NCBI RefSeq assembly: GCF_023715655.1 | Contig: NZ_JAMBON010000014.1 | Location: 22,384-86,383 of the forward strand | Length of the DNA: 64,000 bases | Origin: Oceanobacillus luteolus | GTDB taxonomy: Bacteria; Bacillota; Bacilli; Bacillales; Amphibacillaceae | Direction: 5' to 3' | Shown: piece by piece, positions 55,317-64,000 of the stretch | Position numbering within the stretch: the stretch's first letter is position 1 | Layout: the number at the start of each line of letters is the position of its first letter | Translations under genes and position numbers: made by a program | The notes under the pieces: model-generated | What the model saw: only the letters and a program-made list of their open reading frames with translations | Told to the model about the DNA's origin: nothing | Database searches by the model: none

Positions 55317-56384
55317 TTAATGCATTTTAAACGTTAGGAACAGCTCATTATACAGTCCAAGCATTTCTTGGCCTAAGTTTTCATAAACCTCTAAACGCTC
55401 TGTCAGTTCAGAGGAGGGATAGAATCGTTCATCCTCTACCATCTCTTCCGGCAAATAATCTAGAGCAGCTTGATTAGGTGTGGAGTAACTTACATATTCT
55501 GTATTTATTGCTGCAATTTCCGGATCAAGCATGAAATTGATGAACTGATGGGCTCCTTCGATATTGTCGGAGGTTTTTGGAATGACCATATTATCAAACC
55601 ATAGATTAGATCCTTCTTCAGGGACGACATAATCGAGTGCTTCATTTTCCCACATAATATCACGGGCGTCTCCGGACCATGCAAGGGCAACTGCTGCTTC
55701 ATTGTTCGCCATGAGAAGTTTATTCTCATCACCGACAATTGCTTTCACATTCGGTGTTAACGTTTGAAGCTTTTCCAACGCTTCCTGCAAATGTTCCGGA
55801 TCGGTATCATTGAGGGAATAGCCGAGGGAGTTCAAGCCCATACCCATTACTTCTCTTGCACCGTCGATCAGTAAAATTTCATTTTTCAATTCTGGATCCC
55901 ATAAATCATCCCAGCTCGTAAAGGTTTTTCCAGGAAGCATTTCCGGATTGTACAAAATACCGACAGTCCCCCAAAAGTATGGCACGGAGTATTTATTCCC
56001 TTCATCAAAAGCCAAGTCTAAAAAACGCTCGTCAATATATTTCAGGTTCGGCAATTTTTCATGATCCAATTCAACGAGCAAATCTTCCTCTTTCATTTTT
56101 TCAATCATATATTCTGAAGGAACCGCGATGTCGTATGTTGTACCACCTTGCTGAACTTTAGTCATCATTGATTCATTGGAATCAAACGTCTCGTATATGA
56201 CAGTAATTCCTGTTTCCTCCTCAAAACGGTCGATGAGCTCCATATCGATATAATCACCCCAGTTATATACCGTCAGTGTATCGGCACCAGAATAGCCTTG
56301 GGCAGCATTCAGCCGATCGATGATTACGAGCATGAGAGCAGAAACAAGGGCTATTGCAATAAACCCAGTCATTAATTTTTTCAT
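55317..56384 (-). CDS. potD: Spermidine/putrescine-binding protein PotD
   Basis: A 355-residue polyamine-binding protein: N-terminal hydrophobic anchor or signal (about residues 5-25, no clear lipobox), TVYNWGDYIDMELIDRFEEETG, then the family stretches YFWGTVGILYN and AVALAWSGDA. Its ATG overlaps the potC stop (ATGA). Last gene of potABCD; it captures spermidine or putrescine outside the membrane for PotABC. Confidence 0.93.
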   Translation of the reverse strand: MKKLMTGFIAIALVSALMLVIIDRLNAAQGYSGADTLTVYNWGDYIDMELIDRFEEETGITVIYETFDSNESMMTKVQQGGTTYDIAVPSEYMIEKMKEEDLLVELDHEKLPNLKYIDERFLDLAFDEGNKYSVPYFWGTVGILYNPEMLPGKTFTSWDDLWDPELKNEILLIDGAREVMGMGLNSLGYSLNDTDPEHLQEALEKLQTLTPNVKAIVGDENKLLMANNEAAVALAWSGDARDIMWENEALDYVVPEEGSNLWFDNMVIPKTSDNIEGAHQFINFMLDPEIAAINTEYVSYSTPNQAALDYLPEEMVEDERFYPSSELTERLEVYENLGQEMLGLYNELFLTFKMH

Positions 56385-57181
56385 CGTCTAAAGCTCCCTC
56401 CTATCCGCAGACCACTACGCTGGGTAAGCATGTAATAGATGCCTACTAATAGGATGGTGAATAGGAAAAGAATCGTAGAAAGTGCGTTGATATTTAATGA
56501 AATCCCTTGCCTTGCCATCGAATAGATTTCAACGGACAGGGTGGAGAATCCATTACCCGTCACAAAAAATGTCACGGCAAAATCATCCAAGGAATACGTG
56601 AGAGCCATGAAAAATCCAGCAAATATTCCTGGTGTAATATAAGGGAAGATAACTTTTGTAAATACATCCCAACTGCTGGCTCCTAAATCACGGGCCGCAT
56701 CAATCAAGGAAGGGTTCATCTCCGCCAGCTTTGGCAACACCAGCAACACGACGATTGGTATGCTGAAAGCAATATGCGATAAAAGCACGGAATAAAATCC
56801 GAGCCGCATCCCTGCGATTGTAAATAAAATAAGGAAGGAAGCACCGATGATGACATCCGGACTCACAATCAAAACATTATTCAAGCCGAGGATCGAGCCC
56901 TTATTCTTTTTTAAAGAATGGATCCCAATTGCCCCAAACGTTCCAATTATCGTTGCAATCAGCGCAGACAACAAAGCAATCACAAGCGTATTCAACACGA
57001 TGATGAGCAGCCTCGTATCTCCAAGTAATTCACGATACCAGTCAAGGGTAAATCCTTCAAACCCGCTCATAGTCCCACCGCTGTTGAATGAGTAAAAAAT
57101 CAAATAAAAAATTGGCGCATACAGAATGGAAAAGACGATGATTAAGAATGTTTTTCCTGCTGCAGATGGCTTTTCACGCAT
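56381..57181 (-). CDS. potC: Spermidine/putrescine permease PotC
   Basis: A 266-residue permease with about six membrane segments and the EAA-type loop DAARDLGASSWDVFTKVIFP. ATG at 57181 with GGGGTG six bases upstream; a GTG three codons earlier lies in that site. It overlaps potB by a few bases. Confidence 0.93.
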   Translation of the reverse strand: MREKPSAAGKTFLIIVFSILYAPIFYLIFYSFNSGGTMSGFEGFTLDWYRELLGDTRLLIIVLNTLVIALLSALIATIIGTFGAIGIHSLKKNKGSILGLNNVLIVSPDVIIGASFLILFTIAGMRLGFYSVLLSHIAFSIPIVVLLVLPKLAEMNPSLIDAARDLGASSWDVFTKVIFPYITPGIFAGFFMALTYSLDDFAVTFFVTGNGFSTLSVEIYSMARQGISLNINALSTILFLFTILLVGIYYMLTQRSGLRIGGSFRR

Positions 57182-57182
57182 A

Positions 57183-57986
57183 TTATGCACCCCGCTTTCT
57201 AAATCCGGTCAATCGGATAATGAGAAACATGATCAATATCAAGAATACTGCAATCGTTGATCCCATCCCCCAGTCCTGAGTAACGAGAAAATGTTGCTCA
57301 ATAGCTGTACCAAGGGTGATTACCCGGTTTCCTGCAATTAGTCTCGTCAACATGAATAACGAGAGGGCAGGGATAAAGACGACCTGACAACCCGTTTTCA
57401 CTCCGTTTAACGTCAGTGGAAAGATGACTTTTGAAAAGGTTGTCCATCTGGAAGCGCCTAAATCATTTGCCGCATCGATCAATGTCGGGTTCAAACTGTT
57501 TAATGCATTAAAGATGGGCAGAATCATAAACGGGATGAAGATATAAACTGCTACAAATACAAAGCTAAAGTCGGTAAATAATAATTGTCTCGAACCAATT
57601 CCAATGAATTCAAGGAAATTATTTGCCGCCCCATAAGCCCCAAAAATACCAATGAATGCATAAGCTTTTAATAACAAGTTAATCCATGAAGGGACGATGA
57701 TGAGCAGTAACCACAAATGTTTATGTTTTGTTTTGGTTAGTAAATATGCTGTTGGGTATGCAACCAGTAAGGAAATTAAGGTTATGAGAAACGCATACCA
57801 AAAAGAACTAAGCGTCAGTTTCAAATAGACTGATGTAAAAAATCGCTCATAATTCACTAACGAGAAATTCCCATGAATATCTAAAAAAGAATAATATAGT
57901 ACGAGTAAAATTGGTGCAATGACAAAAACGATAATCCACACTGCATAAGGTACCATATACAGGTTGCGCAGGAATTTATTATCCAT
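57183..57986 (-). CDS. potB: Spermidine/putrescine permease PotB
   Basis: A 267-residue permease, about six membrane segments, EAA-type loop [20 protein letters not shown]. The ATG at 57986 follows GAGGAAGAGG and overlaps the potA 3' end by eight bases; the longer in-frame extension to 58088 would lie inside potA and is rejected. Confidence 0.92.
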   Translation of the reverse strand: MDNKFLRNLYMVPYAVWIIVFVIAPILLVLYYSFLDIHGNFSLVNYERFFTSVYLKLTLSSFWYAFLITLISLLVAYPTAYLLTKTKHKHLWLLLIIVPSWINLLLKAYAFIGIFGAYGAANNFLEFIGIGSRQLLFTDFSFVFVAVYIFIPFMILPIFNALNSLNPTLIDAANDLGASRWTTFSKVIFPLTLNGVKTGCQVVFIPALSLFMLTRLIAGNRVITLGTAIEQHFLVTQDWGMGSTIAVFLILIMFLIIRLTGFRKRGA

Positions 57987-59085
57987 TTGCCTCTTCCTCC
58001 GTATACTGCTCCATACGTCGGTCGAAGTCTTCCTCCGACTCATCAAAACGCATGACATGAATAGCTTCCGGCTCGAAGTCGAGTCCAATCATATCACCGA
58101 CATCCACTTTGCGTGTTGTATGGACGAGCCAATCATTACCTTCAACGTCACGGCAAGTCATCTCATAATGGACACCACGGAACAGCTTTGAATGGACGGT
58201 TACTTCAAGTTTCCCCGCACCTTTCTTCGTTATCTCCAGATCTTCCGGACGGATGACAATCTCGACCGGCTCATTCGGGGTGATTCCTCCATCTACACAG
58301 GTAAATCGCTTACCTGCGAATTCCACTAAATAATCCTCAATCATTTTACCTTTAACAATATTTGATTCTCCGATAAAGTCAGCAACGAATCGGTTAATCG
58401 GTTCATCGTAAATATCAATTGGTGTCCCGCTTTGTTGAATCTTTCCTTTATTGATGACAAATATTTCATCAGACATCGCCAACGCTTCTTCTTGGTCATG
58501 CGTAACAAAAATAAAAGTAATACCGAGACGACGCTGTAATTCTCGGAGCTCATACTGCATTTGTGTCCGTAATTTAAGATCGAGTGCAGAGAGCGGCTCG
58601 TCCAGCAAAATCACTTTTGGCTCATTCACGATCGCACGTGCAATCGCCACCCGCTGTCGCTGACCACCTGACATTTCGCTGATTTCCCTGTTCTCATATC
58701 CAGATAAGTTAACAAAGCTCAGTGCCTCTTTAACTTTTGCCTCTATAACTGATTTTTTCTCTCGTTTAATCCGCAAGCCAAAAGCAACATTTTCAAATAC
58801 ATTCAAATGAGGGAATAGGGCATAATCTTGAAAAACAGTATTGACCTGTCGTTTATTGGCTGGCAGATGGTTGATTTTCTTTCCATCAAAATAAACCTCC
58901 CCAGATGTGGGTTCGATAAAGCCTGCAATTAAACGTAAAATGGTCGTTTTCCCACATCCTGAAGGTCCTAGCAACGTATAAAATTTTCCGCGTTCTATTT
59001 CAAAGCTTACATTATCTAAAACAATGGTGTCATCCGCGAATGTTTTTGTAACATTCACAAATTGAATGATAGAAGCATTTTCCAT
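57979..59085 (-). CDS. potA: Spermidine/putrescine ABC ATPase PotA
   Basis: A 368-residue ATPase: Walker [10 protein letters not shown], signature [14 protein letters not shown], Walker [14 protein letters not shown]-loop THDQEE, and a C-terminal TOBE domain ([12 protein letters not shown]). ATG at 59085, five bases after GGAGA. First gene of the potABCD operon; the upstream region contains repeat array E. Confidence 0.94.
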   Translation of the reverse strand: MENASIIQFVNVTKTFADDTIVLDNVSFEIERGKFYTLLGPSGCGKTTILRLIAGFIEPTSGEVYFDGKKINHLPANKRQVNTVFQDYALFPHLNVFENVAFGLRIKREKKSVIEAKVKEALSFVNLSGYENREISEMSGGQRQRVAIARAIVNEPKVILLDEPLSALDLKLRTQMQYELRELQRRLGITFIFVTHDQEEALAMSDEIFVINKGKIQQSGTPIDIYDEPINRFVADFIGESNIVKGKMIEDYLVEFAGKRFTCVDGGITPNEPVEIVIRPEDLEITKKGAGKLEVTVHSKLFRGVHYEMTCRDVEGNDWLVHTTRKVDVGDMIGLDFEPEAIHVMRFDESEEDFDRRMEQYTEEEANG

Positions 59086-59275
59086 TTCTGTCTCCTTTGT
59101 CATACGTCGTATAAGTCGAAAATAATTATACAACCAAACTTTTGAAAAAGAAATAATTATTTTTTTAGGTTATTTCATTGATTTGAGCTTACTGGATAGG
59201 GGCTTCAACACGTCCACAGATTAAATGTTTTCCCTAATTTTTGCAGGAATCAACCATCTATCCTAAAAATATATT

Positions 59276-59475
59276 TTCACAAAGATAAAGTGGGTTTACT
59301 TTCCCGAAGTGTTAAGAACGCCATGTCTCCAGGATAATAAACAACTTTTATTTTCCCGGAAAAGTTTGCATCTTATGATTTCGGGAAGTTAAAAGAGTAG
59401 TATGATCCCGAACAGAGAATAAACTCGCGTCCATGGGAAGGTAATAGAATTTCTCTTACTAAAAAAGAATAGTAC
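59276..59475. repeat. Array E: 52-bp hairpin units between potA and a TetR gene
   Basis: CCCG or CCC recurs at 59303, 59355 and 59407 (52 each). Units: TCCAGGATAATA (59328-59339), 9-base loop, TATTTTCCCGGA (59349-59360), 10 of 12 paired; and TTCGGGAAGTTA (59380-59391), 9-base loop, TATGATCCCGAA (59401-59412), 9 of 12 paired. Degenerate units lie at 59276 and 59432. The remaining sequence to 59680 is AT-rich without clear genes. Confidence 0.72.
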
Positions 59476-59683
59476 CTCATGTGTTCGGGATGATAAATTA
59501 CTTAAATTTCCTTACTAACTTTAATATCTCTCAAATTAGCTTTATTAATCTGATTTTCCCTAGTTGGAACACGCGCCATCCTGCTAAATAAATGCGATGC
59601 GTTTGCTAAGATAAACATATTAAGTAATAAACAAATTAATTGTGGTAAAAATAAGTAAAAAGTTAGGAATTTGCTGAAGCGCG

Positions 59684-59741
59684 TTGACAAATGACACTGT
59701 GTCATTTAATATAAAACTATCGAGTTGTGACACGGTGTCAT
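59684..59741 (+). promoter_or_regulatory. Promoter with twin TetR-type operators
   Basis: TTGACA (59684-59689), 17-base spacer, TAATAT (59707-59712). ATGACACTGTGTCAT (59691-59705) fills the spacer as a perfect palindrome. A second near-copy, TGACACGGTGTCA (59728-59740), lies downstream of the -10. Both precede the TetR gene at 59768, indicating autorepression. Confidence 0.85.
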
Positions 59742-59767
59742 TATCTGGTGGAAATGGAGGTTAGCGG

Positions 59768-60385
59768 ATGCCTAAAGCAACATTTTTTAATCTGCCAGAA
59801 AAAAAGCGTCATTCCTTAATTAAGGCTATGGAATTAGAGTTTTCCCGGGTACCAGTATTTGAAGCTTCCATTGCAAATATCGTTAAAACAGCAGGGATAT
59901 CACGAGGGAGCTTCTATCAATACTTTGAAGATAAAGAGGACGCATATTATTACATTCTTCAAGAACAAGCAAATCGGAGGAATAAGCAATTTATCGAGCA
60001 GCTTGCAAAACATGAGGGTAATCTTTTTGAAGCAATTACTGCCTTTTATTATGAACTGTTGATTGAGTTGCCAGATGACAAAGAGTATAACTTTTTCCGG
60101 AATGCGCTTCTCAATGTAACTCATCAGATTGAAAACATTTTCATTGAAATAATAGAGAGTAATGTAAAAAGAGATGGAATTAAAGAAATTTCACGGCTTA
60201 TAAATAAAGATATTTTAAATATCGAATCAGATAAAGAATTGACACACCTCATCCACATTATCTCGGCGGTTGCATTTCGGAATTTCGTGGAGAAATTTAC
60301 GAAAGAATTATCTGATGATGAAGCGATCGAACGGTTTAAAGTAGAAATGAAATTATTGAAAAAAGGCTTAGCTAAAACAACATAA
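59768..60385 (+). CDS. TetR family regulator (autoregulated)
   Basis: A 205-residue TetR protein: helix-turn-helix at about residues 8-55 (FEASIANIVKTAGISRGSFYQYFEDKEDAYYY) and a ligand domain. ATG at 59768 with GGAGG upstream. Two matching palindromes overlie its promoter. No pump or enzyme gene is immediately adjacent in the same transcription unit, so other targets must lie elsewhere; the Spx-like gene follows 39 bases later and may be co-transcribed. Confidence 0.9.
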   Translation: MPKATFFNLPEKKRHSLIKAMELEFSRVPVFEASIANIVKTAGISRGSFYQYFEDKEDAYYYILQEQANRRNKQFIEQLAKHEGNLFEAITAFYYELLIELPDDKEYNFFRNALLNVTHQIENIFIEIIESNVKRDGIKEISRLINKDILNIESDKELTHLIHIISAVAFRNFVEKFTKELSDDEAIERFKVEMKLLKKGLAKTT

Positions 60386-60424
60386 GATTGAAACGCAAAA
60401 TCTTAAAGGAATGGGGTATGATAT

Positions 60425-60835
60425 ATGACAGTGACGATTTATGGAGCTGCATGTTCATCGACAAGGAAAGCAAAGCAATGGTTTACGAAGCAAAATATCT
60501 CTTATGTGGAACGGAACATTTTAAAGAATCCGTTGACTGTATCAGAACTTCAAGGGATTTTAAGAATGACGGTGGATGGGACAGATGAAATTATCTCCAC
60601 TAGGTCAAAAATTTATAAAGACTTGGATTTGGATATTGAAACACTTCCACTTCAAGAACTGCTCGAACTAATTCATCAACATCCTCGACTTTTACGGAGT
60701 CCTATTATGGTTGATGAAAAACGACTTCAAGTAGGTTATCACGAAGATGATATCCGCCAATTCCTTCCAAGGAAAACAAGGGAACGCCAATGGATGCAAT
60801 GGAGACTAAATCAACTGCACCTCGCAGAAGGATAA
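60425..60835 (+). CDS. Spx/ArsC family protein with CXXT in place of CXXC
   Basis: A 136-residue Spx-family protein. It keeps the Spx core GILRMTVDGTDEIISTRSK, HPRLLRSPIMVDEKRLQVGY and FLPRK, which bind the RNA polymerase alpha C-terminal domain. The N-terminal redox site is Cys10-Ser-Ser-Thr13, so the second cysteine of the Spx CXXC switch is missing. It should not form the disulphide that activates B. subtilis Spx. ATG at 60425. A short gene follows six bases later. Confidence 0.9.
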   Translation: MTVTIYGAACSSTRKAKQWFTKQNISYVERNILKNPLTVSELQGILRMTVDGTDEIISTRSKIYKDLDLDIETLPLQELLELIHQHPRLLRSPIMVDEKRLQVGYHEDDIRQFLPRKTRERQWMQWRLNQLHLAEG

Positions 60836-60841
60836 AATCAT

Positions 60842-61126
60842 ATGTCTCAATTATTGGCTAAACAACCATATGTGAAAATTGTACGTACGGTCGATTCCAT
60901 CACTCAGACTAATACAGAAGAGGAGCGGACGATGTATTTATATGAGGATCGACTGGTAACTAGGCATCGTGAGTTTGACTTCCATACCATAAACGATATG
61001 TCTTACCGATTGATAGGTCCAAAAGGCGGACTACTGTATGTACATACGAATAAAGGTGTTTTCTCCTATATGGTAAAAAGTTCTCCAGAACAGTTTGTAC
61101 AAACCTTCAAGGAATATAAACAATAA
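60842..61126 (+). CDS. Small hypothetical protein, PH-like fold suspected
   Basis: A 94-residue protein read as alternating beta strands ending in one helix (EQFVQTFKEYKQ), the layout of small bacterial PH-like domains; this is only a guess from pattern. No family recognised. It begins six bases after the Spx-like gene, so the two are co-transcribed, and a terminator follows. Confidence 0.78.
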   Translation: MSQLLAKQPYVKIVRTVDSITQTNTEEERTMYLYEDRLVTRHREFDFHTINDMSYRLIGPKGGLLYVHTNKGVFSYMVKSSPEQFVQTFKEYKQ

Positions 61127-61158
61127 GGTAGGCCTGACGAAGGTTTGCCTTATTTTTA
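61124..61158 (+). terminator. Terminator of the Spx-like operon
   Basis: TAAGGTAGGCCT pairs, with wobbles, with AGGTTTGCCTTA, followed by TTTTTATTT. Confidence 0.75.
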
Positions 61159-61227
61159 TTTGCTTCAAAAGAAGAATGGCCTGGTGTAAAATGAGAGAAA
61201 AGAGTAGTCAAAAAAGGGGATTAGGAG

Positions 61228-62352
61228 ATGAAGCAGACGAGCTATAGAGATACTTGGGTCGAGATTTCCTTAGATGCTATTAAAGGAAATGTGGAAGCGT
61301 TCAGAAAGCATATCAATAAGAAAAGTAAACTCCTAGCAGTTGTAAAAGCGGATGGATATGGACATGGCGCAGTCGAGGTAGGGAAAGTTGCTCTAGAAGC
61401 AGGCGCCGAAGGTTTAGGAGTAGCACTGCTCGATGAAGCGCTTGAACTCCGGGAAGCTGGAATCGAAGCACCCATTCTCGTTCTTGGTTATACAAAGCCG
61501 GAAGCGGTGAAGCTGGCGATTGAAAATCACATTACGCTGACGGTCTATGGTGAGGATGTGTTGCAAGCAATCGCGAAAGCTTGTCACGAAAGCGACAAAA
61601 CAGCTAAGGTTCATATTAAAGTTGATACAGGTATGACAAGGATCGGGATACAAACGAAGGAAAAAGTGCTTGATCTAGTCAAATCTCTGACTGATGAAAG
61701 AGTTGAAGTGGAAGGGATCTATACGCATTTTGCGGACGCGGATAATACAGATGAGACGTACACAAGGCAGCAATTTAAACGCTTTTTGGAAATAACGAGC
61801 TACTTAGAAGAAAATGGATATCAGATTCCGATTAAACATTGCTGTAATAGTGCGGCGACCATCAGCTACCCCGAGATGCATTTGAATATGTGCCGGGTCG
61901 GCATAAGTCTTTATGGTCTTTATCCTGGAGAACATATGAAAAAAGTCATCTCCTTAACACAAGCAATGACATTCCAGACAAAGCCGACTTTAATCAAAGA
62001 AGTTAAAACAGGTCAGCCAGTCAGCTATGGTTGTACTTATTTTCCGGAAAAGGATTCTATTGTTGCGACTTTACCAGTAGGCTATGCAGATGGACTATCC
62101 CGACAGCTTTCTAATAAAGGAGAGATGACGATTAAAGGAGATAGAGCACCGATTGTCGGAAGAGTATGCATGGATCAAACGATGATAGACGTTACCCATC
62201 TTGGACAAGTCAATGAATCGGATGTTGTCACTATTTTTGGTGATGAGTCAAAAGGGTACATATCTTTGGATGAAGTGGCAGAACGCTTAGATACGATTCA
62301 CTATGAAGTTGTATGTCTAATTGGAAAAAGGGTTCCGAGAGTTTATAGATAA
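61228..62352 (+). CDS. alr: Alanine racemase
   Basis: A 374-residue PLP enzyme that makes D-alanine for the cell wall. PLP lysine is Lys40 in AVVKADGYGHG; the second catalytic Tyr is in VSYGCTYF near residue 269; GRVCMDQTMIDV near 310 is family-typical. ATG at 61228 after GGGGATTAGGAG. Monocistronic with a strong terminator. Whether this is the vegetative or a spore-associated racemase cannot be told. Confidence 0.95.
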   Translation: MKQTSYRDTWVEISLDAIKGNVEAFRKHINKKSKLLAVVKADGYGHGAVEVGKVALEAGAEGLGVALLDEALELREAGIEAPILVLGYTKPEAVKLAIENHITLTVYGEDVLQAIAKACHESDKTAKVHIKVDTGMTRIGIQTKEKVLDLVKSLTDERVEVEGIYTHFADADNTDETYTRQQFKRFLEITSYLEENGYQIPIKHCCNSAATISYPEMHLNMCRVGISLYGLYPGEHMKKVISLTQAMTFQTKPTLIKEVKTGQPVSYGCTYFPEKDSIVATLPVGYADGLSRQLSNKGEMTIKGDRAPIVGRVCMDQTMIDVTHLGQVNESDVVTIFGDESKGYISLDEVAERLDTIHYEVVCLIGKRVPRVYR

Positions 62353-62354
62353 AG

Positions 62355-62390
62355 TAAGGGGCATTCAGATTTTGCTGAATGCCCCTTATA
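62355..62390. terminator. Bidirectional terminator after alr
   Basis: TAAGGGGCATTCAG and CTGAATGCCCCTTA are perfectly complementary over 14 bases between convergent genes. Confidence 0.9.
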
Positions 62391-62400
62391 ATATGTGTAT

Positions 62401-63453
62401 TTAAATTGTACCTCTTTTGATGCGAACGAACGCTACAATTAACGCTCCAATGAGGAACAATCCAAGATATCCGATTAATGGATAGAATTTACCTACTAAG
62501 TCAGTAAATCCAATATAGCTCAAGGCGTATCCAACCACTAATGTAATGAGAAGGAAACTTTTGAATTTTGATGTTCCGACTTCAAAGAATCTTGCAGAAA
62601 AAGAGAAGAACATACTCGCTCCAGTGCTGAAGATCATCCCGAATAATACAATCGACATGATGAATCCTAATACCGGAGAAAGTTCATTCGCAAGTTGAAG
62701 CATCGGCATGTCATATCCTTCAACAGATTCAATTTTAGAAAAGATCGCCAAATGACTCAACATAATGAGGATCCCGATTCCGAGTCCTCCTGCAAATCCG
62801 CCCCATTTAGCAATTTTCTCATTACGCTCTGCTCCACCCATTACAAGTGCCATGGATGCACCAACCGCAAGATTGAAGGAAACATAGTTAACAGATGATA
62901 CAAACCAGTTAGGTAATGTCGTCGGTTGCGCAAGAGCGGTTGTATTTAAGCTGGCATAAGTACTATCCTGCGTAAATATGCTGTAAATCGCAAGCATAAT
63001 AAAAATTAGTGCCAGGAACGGAGTAATACTACCGATAATAGCGACAAAGCGGCCAACATTCACTAAACCGGATAATAGTATGAGCAATGTCAGTACTGTC
63101 GTCCCTACAAAATAAGGAAAACCGAATTGCTGACTTAAGTTAGATCCCGCACCAGCAATCATCACGACCCCAACCCCGAATAAGGTGAAGATAATAATAT
63201 AGTCGATAACGGTTCCAATCCTTTTTCCACTAATTTCGTAGATTGCATCCCGGTGAGAAACTGTTTTCATTCTGCTTCCTACCTGCATTAAAACCATACC
63301 GAGGTAAGCGAATAAAGCTGTTGAAACTACTGCCCCAACTGTTCCTAGTAATCCAAAACTTGTGAAATACTGTAAGATTTCTTGACCTGATGCGAAGCCT
63401 GCTCCCACGATAACCCCTATGAAAGCGCTCGCAAGTTGTAAGACCTTTAACAT
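62401..63453 (-). CDS. YkvI-type membrane transporter
   Basis: A 350-residue protein with about ten membrane segments of the LeuT/APC-like YkvI family: VLQLASAFIGVIVGAGFASGQEILQYF at the N-terminus, with the unwound first helix typical of this fold (GAGFASGQE). ATG at 63453 after GGAGAGG. Substrate unknown; probably a sodium- or proton-coupled carrier. Single gene. Confidence 0.88.
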   Translation of the reverse strand: MLKVLQLASAFIGVIVGAGFASGQEILQYFTSFGLLGTVGAVVSTALFAYLGMVLMQVGSRMKTVSHRDAIYEISGKRIGTVIDYIIIFTLFGVGVVMIAGAGSNLSQQFGFPYFVGTTVLTLLILLSGLVNVGRFVAIIGSITPFLALIFIMLAIYSIFTQDSTYASLNTTALAQPTTLPNWFVSSVNYVSFNLAVGASMALVMGGAERNEKIAKWGGFAGGLGIGILIMLSHLAIFSKIESVEGYDMPMLQLANELSPVLGFIMSIVLFGMIFSTGASMFFSFSARFFEVGTSKFKSFLLITLVVGYALSYIGFTDLVGKFYPLIGYLGLFLIGALIVAFVRIKRGTI

Positions 63454-63649
63454 GATATCCTCTCCAAGTCCCCTGTTTATGTTTTATCTTCTGATTATTT
63501 GTCGAATAGTTATTTGTTTCAAATCTAAAAACTATTCTTTTGATTCAATAGTATACCATATAATCTGTCAATTAGCGCAAATTTTTGTCGAATATTCGTT
63601 AAAATGATTATTTCGTCCTCCAATATCCTTTAATAATATGGTTAATCTA

Positions 63650-63885
63650 AAAGCTGATTAATCACTTATTGGCCGGAAAAGTTTTTCCGGAAATATGGCT
63701 GCTCCTTGCACGTTTAAATATTTTCAAGGAGTAATTCCCGACAATAGGAGAGCTCTCTTGCACATTAGAGCTGATTCTTCGAGTCCATTCTTACAATAGA
63801 AAGAGTCTCTTGCACGCTTGAACTATTTCGAGAGGTCATTTCTTACAATAGAGGCATCCTCTTGCATGTTTCAAGATAACGTCCT
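63650..63885. repeat. Array D: four 52-bp units
   Basis: CTTGCA recurs at 63705, 63757, 63809 and 63861, exactly 52 bases apart; TTACAATAGA or CGACAATAGG recurs in the same phase. Arms such as CTCCTTG/CAAGGAG can pair within the first unit. Just before lies a separate perfect hairpin, CCGGAAAA-GT-TTTTCCGG (63673-63690). The rest of 63454-63981 shows no gene. Confidence 0.82.
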
Positions 63886-63981
63886 TATAATTGTGTAAAA
63901 AGGTATAAAAAAATAGGTCATCTTCCAGACCCATGTTAAAATATTTTCGACCAAGAAAACAACACATGGAGGTAGGAAAAG

Positions 63982-64000
63982 ATGACCCAAATAAATATTA
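63982..64000 (+). CDS. Start of a gene cut by the window edge, possibly an IS256-type transposase
   Basis: ATG at 63982 behind a strong GGAGGT site; only the first six codons (MTQINI) are visible. IS256-family transposases often begin MTQI-x-I/L, and the upstream sequence from about 63890 (GTGTAAAAAGGTATAAAAA) could be an insertion-sequence end. Both points are suggestive only. Confidence 0.5.

Overview
The window reads as a chromosomal segment of a low-to-moderate GC Gram-positive spore former of the Bacillaceae, plausibly a salt-tolerant genus near Oceanobacillus, Virgibacillus or Ornithinibacillus. This is inferred from an OpuC-type osmoprotectant transporter with a GbsR/OpcR-type regulator, YpjP, a LysM-GH18 spore-cortex-type hydrolase, Spx and HprK homologues, SwrC-type RND pumps and strong purine-rich ribosome binding sites with many TTG/GTG starts. 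No rRNA, tRNA, CRISPR or prophage was seen. An insertion-sequence gene may begin at the very right edge.

Layout: 1-4.6 kb holds osmoprotectant uptake (opuCB-CC-CD), its regulator, DoxX, a YflT-type stress protein and a VOC protein. 4.8-11.4 kb holds a two-domain prenyl-synthase-like protein, a MalT/SARP-type regulator and a deaminase. 11.6-13.4 kb holds a secreted metallo-hydrolase and a flavin reductase behind a Fur-like box. 13.5-24.5 kb is one long co-directional cluster: TetR regulator, acyl-CoA ligase, MaoC hydratase, KAS III-like enzyme, solute-binding protein, LivG-F-H-M, a second KAS III-like enzyme, alpha/beta hydrolase and SDR. It looks like import and CoA-dependent breakdown of an unidentified organic acid. 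A second ligase follows at 25.6 kb. 27-39.5 kb holds two RND pumps, a GntR-ABC operon and small enzymes. 39.5-43 kb holds aspartase and malate:quinone oxidoreductase. 43.5-55 kb holds a Tad2-like small protein, QueT under a preQ1-II-like riboswitch, a divergent HprK paralogue, an AraC-type regulator, the GH18 enzyme, an MFS carrier, YpjP, a sirtuin and HtpG behind a CIRCE element. 55-63.5 kb holds potABCD, a TetR gene with twin operators, an Spx paralogue lacking one cysteine of its CXXC, alanine racemase and a YkvI-type carrier.

The most unusual signal is between the genes. Five separate intergenic regions (about 10.7, 42.9, 44.7, 59.3 and 63.7 kb) carry tandem arrays of unrelated sequence but the same period of 52 bp (51-52 in one array). 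In three of them each unit folds as a 12-base arm, 9-base loop, 12-base arm, then a 19-base spacer. Geometry is kept while sequence is not. Two inverted copies of a different hairpin element lie at 25.1-25.5 kb, with stems that differ in sequence but remain complementary.
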